64,000 nucleotides of DNA from Paenibacillus sp. Soil750 (GCF_001428045.1 NZ_LMSD01000013.1:1-64000), one strand, 5' to 3'; positions 15,950 to 26,014 are shown, numbered from the stretch's first letter. The notes: generated from the letters alone by a model not told the origin. Program-made: numbers and translations.

Positions 15950-17506
15950 TTATTTCTTCTTTGCATACCACTCGCGCGCCCGCTTCGTGACTTCGTCTCC
16001 GCCACTGCTTCTCCATCTTTGAATAAATTCATCAAATTTTTCAATCGGCCAATCACCGACAATAATTTTGGACATGTATTCTTGATACAGCTTGTTCGAT
16101 TTAATGTCTGAGAAGCCATCATAGATCGATACAGGTATTCCATCGCCGGCAATCCGTTTACCGTCTCTTCCACCTACCATCATGGCATCTATCATCATCT
16201 GGGCAACCTTCGGTTCATACTGATCCTGAAGCGTCAGTGCCATCTGTTCCGTTGTTATAACTGGAAATAAGTCGATCAGATACGTTTGATCCGGACTGAT
16301 AGGCAGCCGCTTTTTTATGCCATCCTTCATTTCATAATGTTCGCCTTCAATTCCAAAAGACGCAAAATTACGATTCTCGGGCTTCGCATAAAATTCAAGG
16401 AGCTTCAAAGCTTCTATTGCGTTCTTGGATGATTTGGGAATGGCCCACTCCATATTATTGATAAGCGGTCTTGGAGTAAAACTGTCAAACCCTTCTACCT
16501 TGGGGACCGGCATTCCGACAATATAGGCATTCGGATTTATTTTGGGCAAATTCTCAAAAAAGTTTTGCTTAATTCCATACGGAACATGATACCAGACGCC
16601 AACTTTATCCTGCTGAATCTTCGCTTTCCATGTCAATTCTTTATTCAAAAATGTTTCATTATCCAGCAATTTGTCTTTATAAAGTTCTCTTGCAAATGTA
16701 AGAGCTTCTTTCATATTGGGAGTGACAGCGGAGTACGTAAGTTCATTATTATATAAATCCCAAACAGGATAACCTTCTACCATAGCAACTCCGTACATCA
16801 AGAATATGTCATCCATCCATCGCCCCGCTTCTCGTCCGCTGGTAGGAATCTCGTCCTTTATACCGTTGCCGTTGGGATCTTGATCACGAAATGCCTTAAG
16901 GACAGCAACATATTCATCCTTTGTTGTCGGTATCTTCATATTTACCTTGTCTAACCAATCTTTGCGAATCAATGAACTATATCTTGGATACAAATTAACT
17001 CTCGGAATAAAATAAATCTTTCCATCCGGAGAGTTGGCTCGGACACTTTCCCACACATCTTGAGGAATTGCCTTCCATAAGGTAGGCGCATACTGTGGCA
17101 GCAAATCATCCAGGGCAAGTAAAGCACCTTGCTTAAGTAGCGTGTCTTCAACCCCGTGAGGTAAGAACAGATCCGGTAGTTCATTAGCAGCAATCTTAAC
17201 ATTTAAACCCTTTGTAAAGTCAGTGCCACCATTCCAAGGAAGCGTTGATGTGTTAACTCCAATACCTGTTTGCTCTGTAACATATTTCATCTGCTTATCG
17301 TTTGACCCAGGCATTCTCCCATAATCGCTGAACATGAGAATGTGCACAGTCTTAACTTCCTTTTTTTGTTCACTCCCAGAAGTTATATCAGCTACAGTAT
17401 TCTTATTATCTGAACTAGCACTTGTACATCCTGCCGCTATTAGGGCAAGCAATGCGCTTGCGGCTAACCATGCAATCATCCGCATCATTCTTGATTGTAC
17501 TGCCAT
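15950..17506 (-). CDS. ABC sugar-binding lipoprotein (locus I, second copy)
   Basis: An LplA-type lipoprotein, paralogue of the one at 10035-11627. Shared segments include DLFLPHGVEDTLLKQGA, IRKDWLDKVNMKIPTTKDEY and the end EVTKRAREWYAKKK. The lipobox is IAAGC (C27). The ATG at 17506 has AAGGGG 7 nt upstream; the frame runs open to 17530 but that start lacks a ribosome binding site. It is not next to permeases; instead it precedes the membrane AraC regulator by 24 nt. It could deliver a second ligand to the same permeases, or it could present ligand to the sensor domain of the regulator. Both are inference. Confidence 0.9.
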   Translation of the reverse strand: MAVQSRMMRMIAWLAASALLALIAAGCTSASSDNKNTVADITSGSEQKKEVKTVHILMFSDYGRMPGSNDKQMKYVTEQTGIGVNTSTLPWNGGTDFTKGLNVKIAANELPDLFLPHGVEDTLLKQGALLALDDLLPQYAPTLWKAIPQDVWESVRANSPDGKIYFIPRVNLYPRYSSLIRKDWLDKVNMKIPTTKDEYVAVLKAFRDQDPNGNGIKDEIPTSGREAGRWMDDIFLMYGVAMVEGYPVWDLYNNELTYSAVTPNMKEALTFARELYKDKLLDNETFLNKELTWKAKIQQDKVGVWYHVPYGIKQNFFENLPKINPNAYIVGMPVPKVEGFDSFTPRPLINNMEWAIPKSSKNAIEALKLLEFYAKPENRNFASFGIEGEHYEMKDGIKKRLPISPDQTYLIDLFPVITTEQMALTLQDQYEPKVAQMMIDAMMVGGRDGKRIAGDGIPVSIYDGFSDIKSNKLYQEYMSKIIVGDWPIEKFDEFIQRWRSSGGDEVTKRAREWYAKKK

Positions 17507-17540
17507 CTTCTTGCCCCTTTCGATTTGCAACTAATAAAAT

Positions 17541-17569
17541 ATTATATCATTGCGAGGACTCAAGCCCAA
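17541..17569 (-). promoter_or_regulatory. Putative promoter for second binding protein and AraC regulator
   Basis: A perfect TATAAT at 17541-17546 on the minus strand lies 34 nt before the start codon. With 17 nt spacing the -35 position reads TTGGGC, a weak match, which fits activator dependence. Confidence 0.45.
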
Positions 17570-17597
17570 CATTGTACTTGCTTTTGGAGAAAATGCG

Positions 17598-17626
17598 AAA
17601 AAAGCCGGAGTCACCGACTTTTTTTC
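17598..17626 (-). terminator. Terminator of the GH43-GH78-GH2 operon
   Basis: AAGCCGG and CCGACTT form a 7-bp stem with one mismatch and a 5-nt loop. On the minus strand TTTT follows directly. It begins 9 nt past the GH2 stop codon. Confidence 0.75.
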
Positions 17627-17634
17627 GTGAGATA

Positions 17635-19941
17635 TTACTTGTTCATTTTAATCTTTGTAAGCTCTCTATTTAGTGCATATAATAGCTTGTCAGTGAAATG
17701 CTCGGGCGCCATTTCAGCCAAGGTATCAATCTTAAATCCTTGCGTCATGCTATATGTTGGTCTCTCCCTAAAACTTTCTCCTAAATATTTATTTAAGACC
17801 ACAGCCGCATCTTTATTCTCGAAAAGCTCTTTAAACGTGCAACGCGTAGAATAAACATCGTCCGTGAACTGTAATTCCTCGATCTCTCCATCCAGATCAG
17901 GCATTTGGAACCAGTTCGTAACTTCTCCGCCTTTTTCCTCTATGGGAGCTTCATAACTTGGATTCGGTTCTTCCACCTTGTTAAATTTGGCGATATCAAC
18001 GTACTGCGCGTTATCTTCGGTGGCCACTGCACGTATGTCATTCAACCCTTTAACTAAGGATACATGTTCGAAAATGAAGACTTTATCCGCGCTGATTTTA
18101 GATTGAAATTTAGTTCCATTGACATATAGCACTACGTTGTTGCAGTTTGAGTACACTTTAACTGTCATGCTGCTCTCTGCTCGATCCACATGGCGCTTAC
18201 TCGTGATATGAACGAATTTCTCCTCTGACCAATGCGCTTTATACATATAAAAGGCATCCTTCTTGATCTTTCTGTCATAGGAGACAAGCCCTTTGTTGTT
18301 TCTTCCTTGAACGCCACCTTCATCTCTGATATTCGCTCCGAAATCAAACATGTTCCATACATACGTTGCCCAAAGATAAGGTCTCTTCTCGAATGTCTTC
18401 CAAACTGTTTCATGGAACAGAGCATGATATTCTTCCGTGTAGTCTTTTACCTTGGGATCAGCGCTATGGTATTGGACAATGCCTTCTGCCCCGTATTCGG
18501 AAATACAAAGCGGCACATCAGGATTAATGCGGTGAAACTTATCAAGCCAAGGTGCAAAGTCTTCCGCGTGACCGTGATACCAACCATAATATTTATTGTA
18601 TCCGATCACATCCGTCATACGATTATATTCATCTTCCTCACTGACAAATAAAACATTAGCCATTGTCGTAAGGCGAGTCGGGTCTTCTTTTTTCGTTAAG
18701 TCATGCAACTCTTTAACAAGTCTTCTGACCTCTGGTCGTTCACCGCCGATTTGAATTTCGTTCTGAATGCCCCAGAATACGATGGAAGGATGATTATAGT
18801 TCTGCCTGATCAATTCGACCATCTGCTGTTTGGCATTGATCCCTTCTAACTCGTTTTGCGACATTATGGAAATGAATGGAATTTCAGCCCAAACCACCAT
18901 ACCTTCTTTATCGCACAAATCATAAAAATATTGGCTGTGCTGGTAATGCGCTAATCGAATGGAAGAGGCTCCAATTTCCCGAATGTAAGCCATATCTTCA
19001 ACTTGTTCTTTTTCCGTAATGGCCCAGCCCATATCCTTCCTGTCTTGGTGTCTAGATACACCATGCAAAGGCAGATGCTCGCCGTTTAAGAAGAAGCCCT
19101 TTTCAGGATCAACATGAAAGTATCTGACACCAAAAGGAATTGATACTTCATCGATCGTGTCATTAAAGCTAGTCATCGATACGTTGGCACTGTACATATA
19201 CGGATTTCTTCTACCGTGCCAAAGTGTTGGATGGTCAATGACACAAGGCATCTCTTCTGTTCGAGTTTCTCCAGCAGCCAGTATAACTTCCTTAGAGGCA
19301 TAAGTTACAACTTGATGATCAGCATCGAATATATCTGCCCACAGCCGAACTTTTTTCTCTTCGTTACTGTCATTGACAAGATGTGTTCGAATGGTGAGTT
19401 GGGCACTTTCCTTCGATACCTCTTCCTGGACCACATAAACACCTTGCGAACCATGGTCCATCAAATCGAAATGAACAGGATTCGTAACCACCACTTTCAC
19501 ATCGCGGTAAATCCCACCGTAGAAGGTAAAGTCTGCTTTCTGAGGATAAACGTCATCTACAACGGTATTGTCTACTTTTACAGCAAGTACATTGGTATCG
19601 CCATGTTTAACAACATCTGTCATATCAAACCTGAATGTGGAGTACCCACCTTTATGCTGTCCCAGGTGCTGACCATTTACATAGACATCCGTTATACTGT
19701 TGGAACCATTGAATTCGATAAATAGTTTACTTCCCTCGTAAGTCGGCTCAACCACAAAAGATTTTCTGTACCAACACGCGCCTTGATAATACTCGTAGCC
19801 ATTGGCTCCATCGATCGCGTTCCATGTATGGGGAATATTCACAGTATGCCAATGATCATCCTTGTATAATTCGTTTGCAGCATGTTCTTCGTCCTCACGA
19901 ATAAATCGCCAAACCTCGTTGATCTCTATACTTTTTCTCAT
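17635..19941 (-). CDS. GH2 beta-galactosidase-like enzyme, intracellular
   Basis: A retaining exo-beta-glycosidase of the LacZ/galactosidase group, 768 residues. Domain order is jelly-roll sugar-binding domain (ITDVYVNGQHLGQHKGGYS), immunoglobulin-like domain, (beta/alpha)8 barrel, then a short C-terminal region. The acid/base is E395 in FWGIQNEI and the nucleophile E482 in CISEYGAEG. Beta-galactosidase is likely but beta-galacturonidase or glucuronidase cannot be excluded. There is no signal peptide. The ATG at 19941 overlaps the rhamnosidase TGA as ATGA, so translation is coupled; the frame is open to 20001. It is the last gene of the GH43-GH78-GH2 operon. Confidence 0.88.
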   Translation of the reverse strand: MRKSIEINEVWRFIREDEEHAANELYKDDHWHTVNIPHTWNAIDGANGYEYYQGACWYRKSFVVEPTYEGSKLFIEFNGSNSITDVYVNGQHLGQHKGGYSTFRFDMTDVVKHGDTNVLAVKVDNTVVDDVYPQKADFTFYGGIYRDVKVVVTNPVHFDLMDHGSQGVYVVQEEVSKESAQLTIRTHLVNDSNEEKKVRLWADIFDADHQVVTYASKEVILAAGETRTEEMPCVIDHPTLWHGRRNPYMYSANVSMTSFNDTIDEVSIPFGVRYFHVDPEKGFFLNGEHLPLHGVSRHQDRKDMGWAITEKEQVEDMAYIREIGASSIRLAHYQHSQYFYDLCDKEGMVVWAEIPFISIMSQNELEGINAKQQMVELIRQNYNHPSIVFWGIQNEIQIGGERPEVRRLVKELHDLTKKEDPTRLTTMANVLFVSEEDEYNRMTDVIGYNKYYGWYHGHAEDFAPWLDKFHRINPDVPLCISEYGAEGIVQYHSADPKVKDYTEEYHALFHETVWKTFEKRPYLWATYVWNMFDFGANIRDEGGVQGRNNKGLVSYDRKIKKDAFYMYKAHWSEEKFVHITSKRHVDRAESSMTVKVYSNCNNVVLYVNGTKFQSKISADKVFIFEHVSLVKGLNDIRAVATEDNAQYVDIAKFNKVEEPNPSYEAPIEEKGGEVTNWFQMPDLDGEIEELQFTDDVYSTRCTFKELFENKDAAVVLNKYLGESFRERPTYSMTQGFKIDTLAEMAPEHFTDKLLYALNRELTKIKMNK

Positions 19942-22751
19942 TGTGCAGCCACTCTCCCTGTCAAAATTGTAAACTGATATTCGCCGCTCCCTACCGTACA
20001 TACAATTCGGCCATCTTCATATCGGGCATCTGGGAATTCGATGGATACTTGCTCAAGATCTTCTTGATTACCTGGAAGCAGGATCGTCGCTGTCGTATTC
20101 ACGGGTACCTCAAAACGATAATGTACAGCCTCATTCGTTTTTTCCCAGCTAGATGCAATGGTTCCATACTGAGACTCGTACGTAGCGGATGCTTGTGTCA
20201 ATGTACCTCCAACGATTGGTTTCAAAATAAAGTGCTTGTAGCCTGGCTTTTCCCAGACAGGACGTATACCCGCAACGCCCGCGAAGAGGAAGTCGCAAAC
20301 AGCTCCATATGAATAGTGATTGAGTGACCCTGACAATTCTCCATCTGGCTTAATGCCTTTCCAACTCTCCCAAATCGTTGTCGCACCGTTGCTGACGGCA
20401 TACAACCACGAAGGGCATGTATCCTGCTCTAATAATCGGAAAGCGATATCCGTATGTCCGTAATCCGCCAGCACTTGAAGAATGAAAGGAGTTGAAAGGA
20501 AACCTGTGTTCAAGTGGTAGTTCTGTTCGACGACCAAATGTGCCAGTCTGTCGGCAACGGCTTGCTTGTGATCTTCATAAGCCAACCCGAAAGCCAGCGT
20601 ACGGACATTTGGCGCCTGTCTGCCTTCCAATATTGAGCCATCCTCATGAATAAAATATAAATTGTATACGCGTTTAATTTTCTCATGCAAAGCTCGGTAC
20701 TTCGCTTCTTCCTCTGTCTTCCCTAGCACACCTGCCATATCGGCCAATAATCGTGTAGAATAGGCAAAGTAGGCGGTTGATACATCCGGATGGTTCCCTT
20801 TGGTTTTGCTCAAAACGGCCATGAGATCACTGAACTCCGTATCCGTTTCAAGCCACTCTCCCCAATGGAACTTTGTATCCCAGATGTAATCCGCATCGCG
20901 TTCTCCGTCTGTATAATTTTGATAAGCAGGCGTATGTTGGTATAGCTCATTCGTATTCTTCGCGCAAGCAGCCATGTAATCGACCCATGCCTTCGCTGAA
21001 TCAAACTGCCTCTCTAAGATATTCTTGTCTCCATAACAAAGGTACATCGTCCAGGGAATGATAACAGCCGCATCGCCCCAGCCTGCAGAACCGTCAAGAA
21101 TACTGGCTGTACCGGGTTTGGGCCTGCGCATGGTCACCATCGGGTTGTTATTTTGCTCCATGAATCTTTGCCATTCCTCCGCGCTGTGATGCCCAATAAC
21201 GGTTGGCACTGTGCTGCCGACTGAACCGTCAGCAAATTGTTCCGCTGCAACGTCGGCCATCCACTTTTCAAAGAATGGATACACGTTCATGAAATCAGAA
21301 GCCGTTCGACAGAATACTTGGGCATCCCCTGTCCATCCCGCTCTTTCCCGGGTTGGGCAATCGGTAGGCACCTCCATAAAGTTCCCCTTCTGGCTCCATT
21401 TAGAGTTAGATACTAACTTCGTAATGAGCGGATTCGAACAAGTGAAATCTCCCGTTTCATCTAAATCGGAATATACGGCCACTGCTGTAAAACTCTCAGG
21501 TGTTATTTCTCCCGGATAATTCTTAACGAGAACATAACGGAATCCAAAGATCGAAAAACGTGGACGATAGCTCTCTACACCATGTCCAGACGTAATGTAA
21601 CGAACCTCTTGGAAATCCTCCAAAGTTCCATGATCTGAGAGATTTTGTAAGGTGAAATTTCCATGCTTATCTAAGGCTTCCCCATGGATTAGAACAATCT
21701 CAGTCCCTGCATCACCTTGTACCTTCATGTCTACCCAACCTGCGATATTTTGGCCAAAATCGAGAATCGTCTCTCCATTCGGTGTCCGCATTACTTTCGG
21801 TGTAAATCTTTCCTTCTGTTTTACCGGTACGCTTCGAGAACCGATCAAGTTGTCGTAACCATCCTCCGTGACCGTCACTTCTTCCCAAGAAGAATCGTCA
21901 TAAGATGGTTCATTCCAACCATCAAGGTTGATTCTAGCGTCATACAGATCTCCCGCCTTCATATCCGACTTCAACAAAGGCCCATGGGAAGTCTTAAAAG
22001 AGTCGTCACTGCCGATGATCTCGCGGCTTCCATCTTCGTAATCCAACATCAGTTGTCCCAAGAGGGCAACTTTATACCCGAAATTGTTCTTCAGACTTGC
22101 GCCGCCGGTAGTCCCTCTCCACCAGCCATCCCCGAGAATAACGCCGAGTGCATTGGAGCCTTCGTGCAGAAGATGCTTCACATCGTATACTTGCACCTGC
22201 AAGCGCTTGTAGTACGAAGTGAACCCTGGTGTAAATAGATGATCTGTACCCTCAACACCATTCAAATAAAGGCTGTACAAACCCTTCGATGTCAGGCAAA
22301 CTCTAGCTGAGACGAGCCCCTTCTTTACAGTAAATTCCTTCCGGATATAAGAAGCTGGTTTATAGGCGTCAATATCTACTTCCTTCTCCGGTTGAATCCA
22401 GTAGGCCTTCCAGTCCGAAGTTTGCAATAACCCGGTCTCGAAGAACGCCGTCTCGCTGAACGGCGACTCCTCTGCATGATTACTCCAAACTTTGACACGC
22501 CAATAGATACGTTCGATCGACTTTAATTCCGAACCCTCATACACAACAACCTGTGACTGATCCGTCTCAACCTTGCCGGTATCCCAAATCAGGCTAGTAA
22601 AGCTCTGGGTTGCCGAAGCTTGAATTTGATAAGCGATTTGTATGATGTTCCGACCGTTACCATGGAGTTTCCAGCTCAGACGTGGCTTTTTGGTATCCAA
22701 CCCCAACGGATTTTCCAAATACTCTGTTCGTAATGATACTACTTTCAACAT
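19938..22751 (-). CDS. GH78 alpha-L-rhamnosidase, intracellular
   Basis: Inverting exo-hydrolase that removes alpha-L-rhamnose from oligosaccharides or glycosides. The 937-residue protein has the family order: N-terminal fibronectin-like domain, two beta-sandwich domains (VILGDGWWRGTTG), (alpha/alpha)6 barrel and C-terminal sandwich. The catalytic region reads PTDCPTRERAGWTGDAQVF, around residues 463-481. There is no export signal, so substrates must be imported. The ATG at 22751 has GGGAGGT 7 nt upstream, better than the open frame start at 22772. It is 17 nt downstream of GH43 and overlaps GH2 by 4 nt. Confidence 0.93.
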   Translation of the reverse strand: MLKVVSLRTEYLENPLGLDTKKPRLSWKLHGNGRNIIQIAYQIQASATQSFTSLIWDTGKVETDQSQVVVYEGSELKSIERIYWRVKVWSNHAEESPFSETAFFETGLLQTSDWKAYWIQPEKEVDIDAYKPASYIRKEFTVKKGLVSARVCLTSKGLYSLYLNGVEGTDHLFTPGFTSYYKRLQVQVYDVKHLLHEGSNALGVILGDGWWRGTTGGASLKNNFGYKVALLGQLMLDYEDGSREIIGSDDSFKTSHGPLLKSDMKAGDLYDARINLDGWNEPSYDDSSWEEVTVTEDGYDNLIGSRSVPVKQKERFTPKVMRTPNGETILDFGQNIAGWVDMKVQGDAGTEIVLIHGEALDKHGNFTLQNLSDHGTLEDFQEVRYITSGHGVESYRPRFSIFGFRYVLVKNYPGEITPESFTAVAVYSDLDETGDFTCSNPLITKLVSNSKWSQKGNFMEVPTDCPTRERAGWTGDAQVFCRTASDFMNVYPFFEKWMADVAAEQFADGSVGSTVPTVIGHHSAEEWQRFMEQNNNPMVTMRRPKPGTASILDGSAGWGDAAVIIPWTMYLCYGDKNILERQFDSAKAWVDYMAACAKNTNELYQHTPAYQNYTDGERDADYIWDTKFHWGEWLETDTEFSDLMAVLSKTKGNHPDVSTAYFAYSTRLLADMAGVLGKTEEEAKYRALHEKIKRVYNLYFIHEDGSILEGRQAPNVRTLAFGLAYEDHKQAVADRLAHLVVEQNYHLNTGFLSTPFILQVLADYGHTDIAFRLLEQDTCPSWLYAVSNGATTIWESWKGIKPDGELSGSLNHYSYGAVCDFLFAGVAGIRPVWEKPGYKHFILKPIVGGTLTQASATYESQYGTIASSWEKTNEAVHYRFEVPVNTTATILLPGNQEDLEQVSIEFPDARYEDGRIVCTVGSGEYQFTILTGRVAAQ

Positions 22752-22768
22752 GTTGGTAACCTCCCAAA

Positions 22769-24319
22769 TCACGATTTAATATATTGAAACCAATCAAACG
22801 AGGCAGGAGCTTTGGATGATTTACCATTCCCCGTCGCATACAATCCGAAAAACACACCTGTAAAGCCGCCAGCTACCTCGGTGGAGACAAGCGAGCACTC
22901 CCCTGAACCGAAAGCCTTACGTTCTCCATTCGGTAATGAGTAGAAAAAAGAGTATTGGAATGGTTCTGCATCCAAACCGAGGATAATGTCCGATCCTTCA
23001 AAATCTTCTACCAGCTCCACTTTCCATAGTGAACCAATTCGCCTGCGAAAGATTACTTGGCGACGTCCTTCAACCCCACAGGTCAGTGCTATTTCATAAT
23101 GGAACCGCTCATTCATATAAACCGTAAGCCCAGCTTCTTCGCCTTCATGTAAAGGATCAAATGACATTAGCGTAGAAACGCTGCATCGAAAATGCTGCTG
23201 TCTCCGTCCGACAAACGCAGGAGAACCGATATCATTTAAGGTCAATGCTGAGCCGTGAAGCGTCAAATAGCCCGGTCTTTCTTCCAGAGACCAGTCCTCA
23301 TCCTGAGGATTTCTTAAGAAATTCCACTCCAGCTGCAGCCGACTAGAATTAAAGTCATCAGTCTCAGGTACAGCCGACACATCGACTGCAAGCGGAAGCG
23401 TACCAGCATCCATTTTCTCGGCAATCTTGCCGCCATCCCCAATCACCGGCCATCCATCCTCAGTCCAGGTAACTGGAGCTAGGAAGGTCTCTCGCCCCAA
23501 ATGATGGTGCCTCCCGCTAAACGGAACAGATACGGGACGGATTCCTAGGAACACGGCCCACCAGTTTCCATCCTCCAATTGAACGAGATCCGCATGGCCC
23601 GTTGCCTGGATGGAACTCCCCGTACTCCGGTGCGTCAGAATTGGATTGTCAGGATTGCTCTCAAATGGCCCGTATGGCGAATCGCTCCTTGCAATTGTAG
23701 CCATGTGACCGTACTCGGTTCCTCCCTCTGCAATCATCAAGAAATACTTCCCGTTTATGCGATACAAGTGAGGGCCCTCCGCCGATTTACCACCCGTGCC
23801 TTGCCAGATGAGACGTCGTTCAGATAACAGCTTTCCGGACTCCAGATCGATTTCCGCTTGATAAATCCCCTTCGGCTCGTCCCCGAAAAAACCGCCAGTT
23901 CCTGTAATGTAAATGCGCCCATCTTCATCAAAAAATAGGGACGGATCCACGCTTGGCCAGTCTGGCCATATCGGTTCAGACCATGGGCCCTCAGGACTTT
24001 CAGCCCATACATAGAAATTGCGAAACATTTTAACATTCGTTGTAATCATATAGAAACGGCCGTTATGAAAGCGAATAGTTGGCGCATAGATACCCATTGA
24101 GCTTCTGCACCCTTCCAGATCCAACTGGCTTTGGCGGGTGAGGCAATGTCCAATCTGCTTCCAATGAACGAGATCTCGGCTATGGAAGATTGGGACGCCA
24201 GGAAAGTATTCAAATGAACTTGTAACCAGATAAAAATCTGCACCTACCCGACAAACACTTGGGTCAGGATGAAAGCCGGGGATTACCGGGTTTGAATATT
24301 GAATCGTTGACTCCGTCAT
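22769..24319 (-). CDS. GH43 beta-xylosidase/arabinofuranosidase, intracellular
   Basis: An inverting glycosidase with a five-bladed propeller followed by a beta-sandwich of about 190 residues, the XynB3/GH43_11-type architecture. Catalytic residues are D19 in GFHPDPSV (base), D125 in SVDPSLFFDEDG (pKa modulator) and E181 in SAEGPHLY (acid). The 516 residues are typical, with no signal peptide. AAAGGG lies 9 nt before the ATG. It is the first gene of an operon with GH78 and GH2, driven by a promoter carrying the direct-repeat operator at 24382-24418. Whether it cuts xylose or arabinose links cannot be told from sequence. Confidence 0.92.
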   Translation of the reverse strand: MTESTIQYSNPVIPGFHPDPSVCRVGADFYLVTSSFEYFPGVPIFHSRDLVHWKQIGHCLTRQSQLDLEGCRSSMGIYAPTIRFHNGRFYMITTNVKMFRNFYVWAESPEGPWSEPIWPDWPSVDPSLFFDEDGRIYITGTGGFFGDEPKGIYQAEIDLESGKLLSERRLIWQGTGGKSAEGPHLYRINGKYFLMIAEGGTEYGHMATIARSDSPYGPFESNPDNPILTHRSTGSSIQATGHADLVQLEDGNWWAVFLGIRPVSVPFSGRHHHLGRETFLAPVTWTEDGWPVIGDGGKIAEKMDAGTLPLAVDVSAVPETDDFNSSRLQLEWNFLRNPQDEDWSLEERPGYLTLHGSALTLNDIGSPAFVGRRQQHFRCSVSTLMSFDPLHEGEEAGLTVYMNERFHYEIALTCGVEGRRQVIFRRRIGSLWKVELVEDFEGSDIILGLDAEPFQYSFFYSLPNGERKAFGSGECSLVSTEVAGGFTGVFFGLYATGNGKSSKAPASFDWFQYIKS

Positions 24320-24354
24320 TTTGATCGCCCTTTCTTTGTTACAGCTCTATTAAC

Positions 24355-24418
24355 ATCTTAATGTCAATCAAAGTAACTCACTAACACTCTCACGACGTAT
24401 CCATAACGTTTTACCGAC
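24355..24418 (-). promoter_or_regulatory. YesN-type operator and promoter A (GH43 operon)
   Basis: On the minus strand GTCGGTAAAACGTTA (24404-24418) and GTCGTGAGAGTGTTA (24382-24396) are direct repeats 22 bp apart. After the following G and exactly 20 nt comes TAAGAT (24355-24360), which fits a -10 box 35 nt before the start codon. The -35 position is TAGTGA and overlaps the end of the proximal repeat, as in class II AraC activation. Confidence 0.75.
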
Positions 24419-24443
24419 TTCCTTTTTAGCCTAAAGTGGCAAT

Positions 24444-24477
24444 TAAAAAACCAGGCCCATTAAAATGGAAACCTGGT
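24444..24477 (-). terminator. Terminator of the locus II binding-protein gene
   Basis: ACCAGG (24450-24455) and CCTGGT (24472-24477) plus an inner CCATT/AATGG form the stem. On the minus strand TTTTTT follows directly. It is 11 nt past the stop codon and isolates the gene from the GH43 operon. Confidence 0.88.
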
Positions 24478-24487
24478 CTTAACGTAC

Positions 24488-26014
24488 CTATTTTTTGTTT
24501 GCAACCGCCCAAGCATCAAGCTGCTTTTGTTTCTCTGCAATAACCTTATCAATACCCGCGGCTTTCAGTTTAGCTCTGAAGTCAGGCAATTTATCGGCCG
24601 GATCGAGAGTTCCTGACTCTAAACCTTTTGCATACTGATCTGTTACATTTTTAAGAGCAATAACCTCATTTTTAACAGGTTCCGAATTGAATGTAAATCC
24701 AAGTGCTTTTGATTTAATCGCTTTTTGATTGGCTTCTGCAGTCAATTTCCACATATCCTGCAAGTCTGACTTCATTAGATAGGCTATGGATGGATTAGCG
24801 TAAATCCAACTTTGGATCGAATATCCAACTGTCTTGGAATCAATACCTGCAGGGTAATCGATTGAATTCTCCGACGCCTTCACATAGTGCTTCCCTTCAA
24901 TCCCATAGATAAATAAATTAGCAAGATCCTTATCCGTGTACATCAGATTCATAAGCATCATGACGCGTTCTGGGTTAGTAGAATTTACGGATATAGTCCA
25001 CAAACCCCCTTGCGTATTGGACGTAGTCGAATAAATAGTAGACATCAAGGGCGCATAAACGAGTTCTTTGCCATTCGCACGGATTTCCGATTCCAAATTG
25101 CCCGGTCTAAGGCCGATAAAATAAGAAAAGGCCTTGTCAGCCTTCAACAAATCAGAGGCGTTAGCTTGCGTTGTAGCAGCATCCTTGTTGATATATCCCG
25201 CTTTAGCCCAACTATGGACTTTATTCAAATAGTTTTCATACTCCTTGGTTTCGAACAAATTCACCACTTTTAAACCATTGTCATACCCAGGCAACACACC
25301 TAAGCGATCTCCCAGCTTATCATACCAAACATAAACATCCGACGGCATGGATAACCCGGCTCCAAGTGGAGCGATATTGGGCTCATTTTCTTTAATCGTC
25401 TTATACACTTGATCCAAATCATCAATCGTCTTGATGGATCCTATATTAATTTTGTACTTATCAACCAAATCCTTCCGCATTAATACCCCAGGAACCCCTG
25501 TCGTGTAATCCTTATAGACAGGCACACCATAGGTCTTCCCTTCAATTTTTACACTAGAAAGATAGGCAGGATCGATCTGTTTTTTAATACCGTCGCCATA
25601 CTTATCCAACAGATTGTCAATCGCGACTAAAGTTCCAGTCGCCACACTCGAGCTGTACCCTGCACCAAATTCAAAAGACAAATCCAGTTTTTCACGGCCA
25701 GATGTCATTAAATTCTTTTGTTGAGCCCAGGCCCCGATACTAATAGGTATGATTTTGACTGTTGCGTTAATTTTGGCCTTTGTGATTTTGTTTATTTCAT
25801 CTTGCACGGCTTGCGTATCCTTCGGAACTGCTCCGAATGCCGGCATCGCAATTGCGATCTCATAAGGCTCTTTGGTTGCATTACTTGTACTAGAAGCCGG
25901 AGTTGCTGTTGCACCACTATTTCCATCCGTTTTCGAAGATGAACATCCAGCAATTACGCCCGTTAACATAACTGTGACAAGCGACAATGTCGCCAACTTT
26001 AATTTCCTTTTCAT
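24488..26014 (-). CDS. ABC sugar-binding lipoprotein (locus II)
   Basis: Substrate-binding lipoprotein of the locus II importer. The precursor is 508 residues long with lipobox VIAGC (C24) and a linker rich in Ser, Thr and Ala. Mature segments typical of family 1 binding proteins include GVLMRKDLVDKYKINIGSI and YGIEGKHYVKASE. The ATG at 26014 has GGGGGGG 7 nt upstream; the frame is open to 26038. It forms a single-gene unit between its own operator promoter (B) and a terminator, which suggests high, separate expression. Its permeases are encoded at 29606-31537. Confidence 0.92.
   Translation of the reverse strand: MKRKLKLATLSLVTVMLTGVIAGCSSSKTDGNSGATATPASSTSNATKEPYEIAIAMPAFGAVPKDTQAVQDEINKITKAKINATVKIIPISIGAWAQQKNLMTSGREKLDLSFEFGAGYSSSVATGTLVAIDNLLDKYGDGIKKQIDPAYLSSVKIEGKTYGVPVYKDYTTGVPGVLMRKDLVDKYKINIGSIKTIDDLDQVYKTIKENEPNIAPLGAGLSMPSDVYVWYDKLGDRLGVLPGYDNGLKVVNLFETKEYENYLNKVHSWAKAGYINKDAATTQANASDLLKADKAFSYFIGLRPGNLESEIRANGKELVYAPLMSTIYSTTSNTQGGLWTISVNSTNPERVMMLMNLMYTDKDLANLFIYGIEGKHYVKASENSIDYPAGIDSKTVGYSIQSWIYANPSIAYLMKSDLQDMWKLTAEANQKAIKSKALGFTFNSEPVKNEVIALKNVTDQYAKGLESGTLDPADKLPDFRAKLKAAGIDKVIAEKQKQLDAWAVANKK

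Noticed and set aside
19216..19725. 169-codon open frame on the plus strand
   Set aside because: Antisense to the GH2 gene; no ribosome binding site and no family resemblance.
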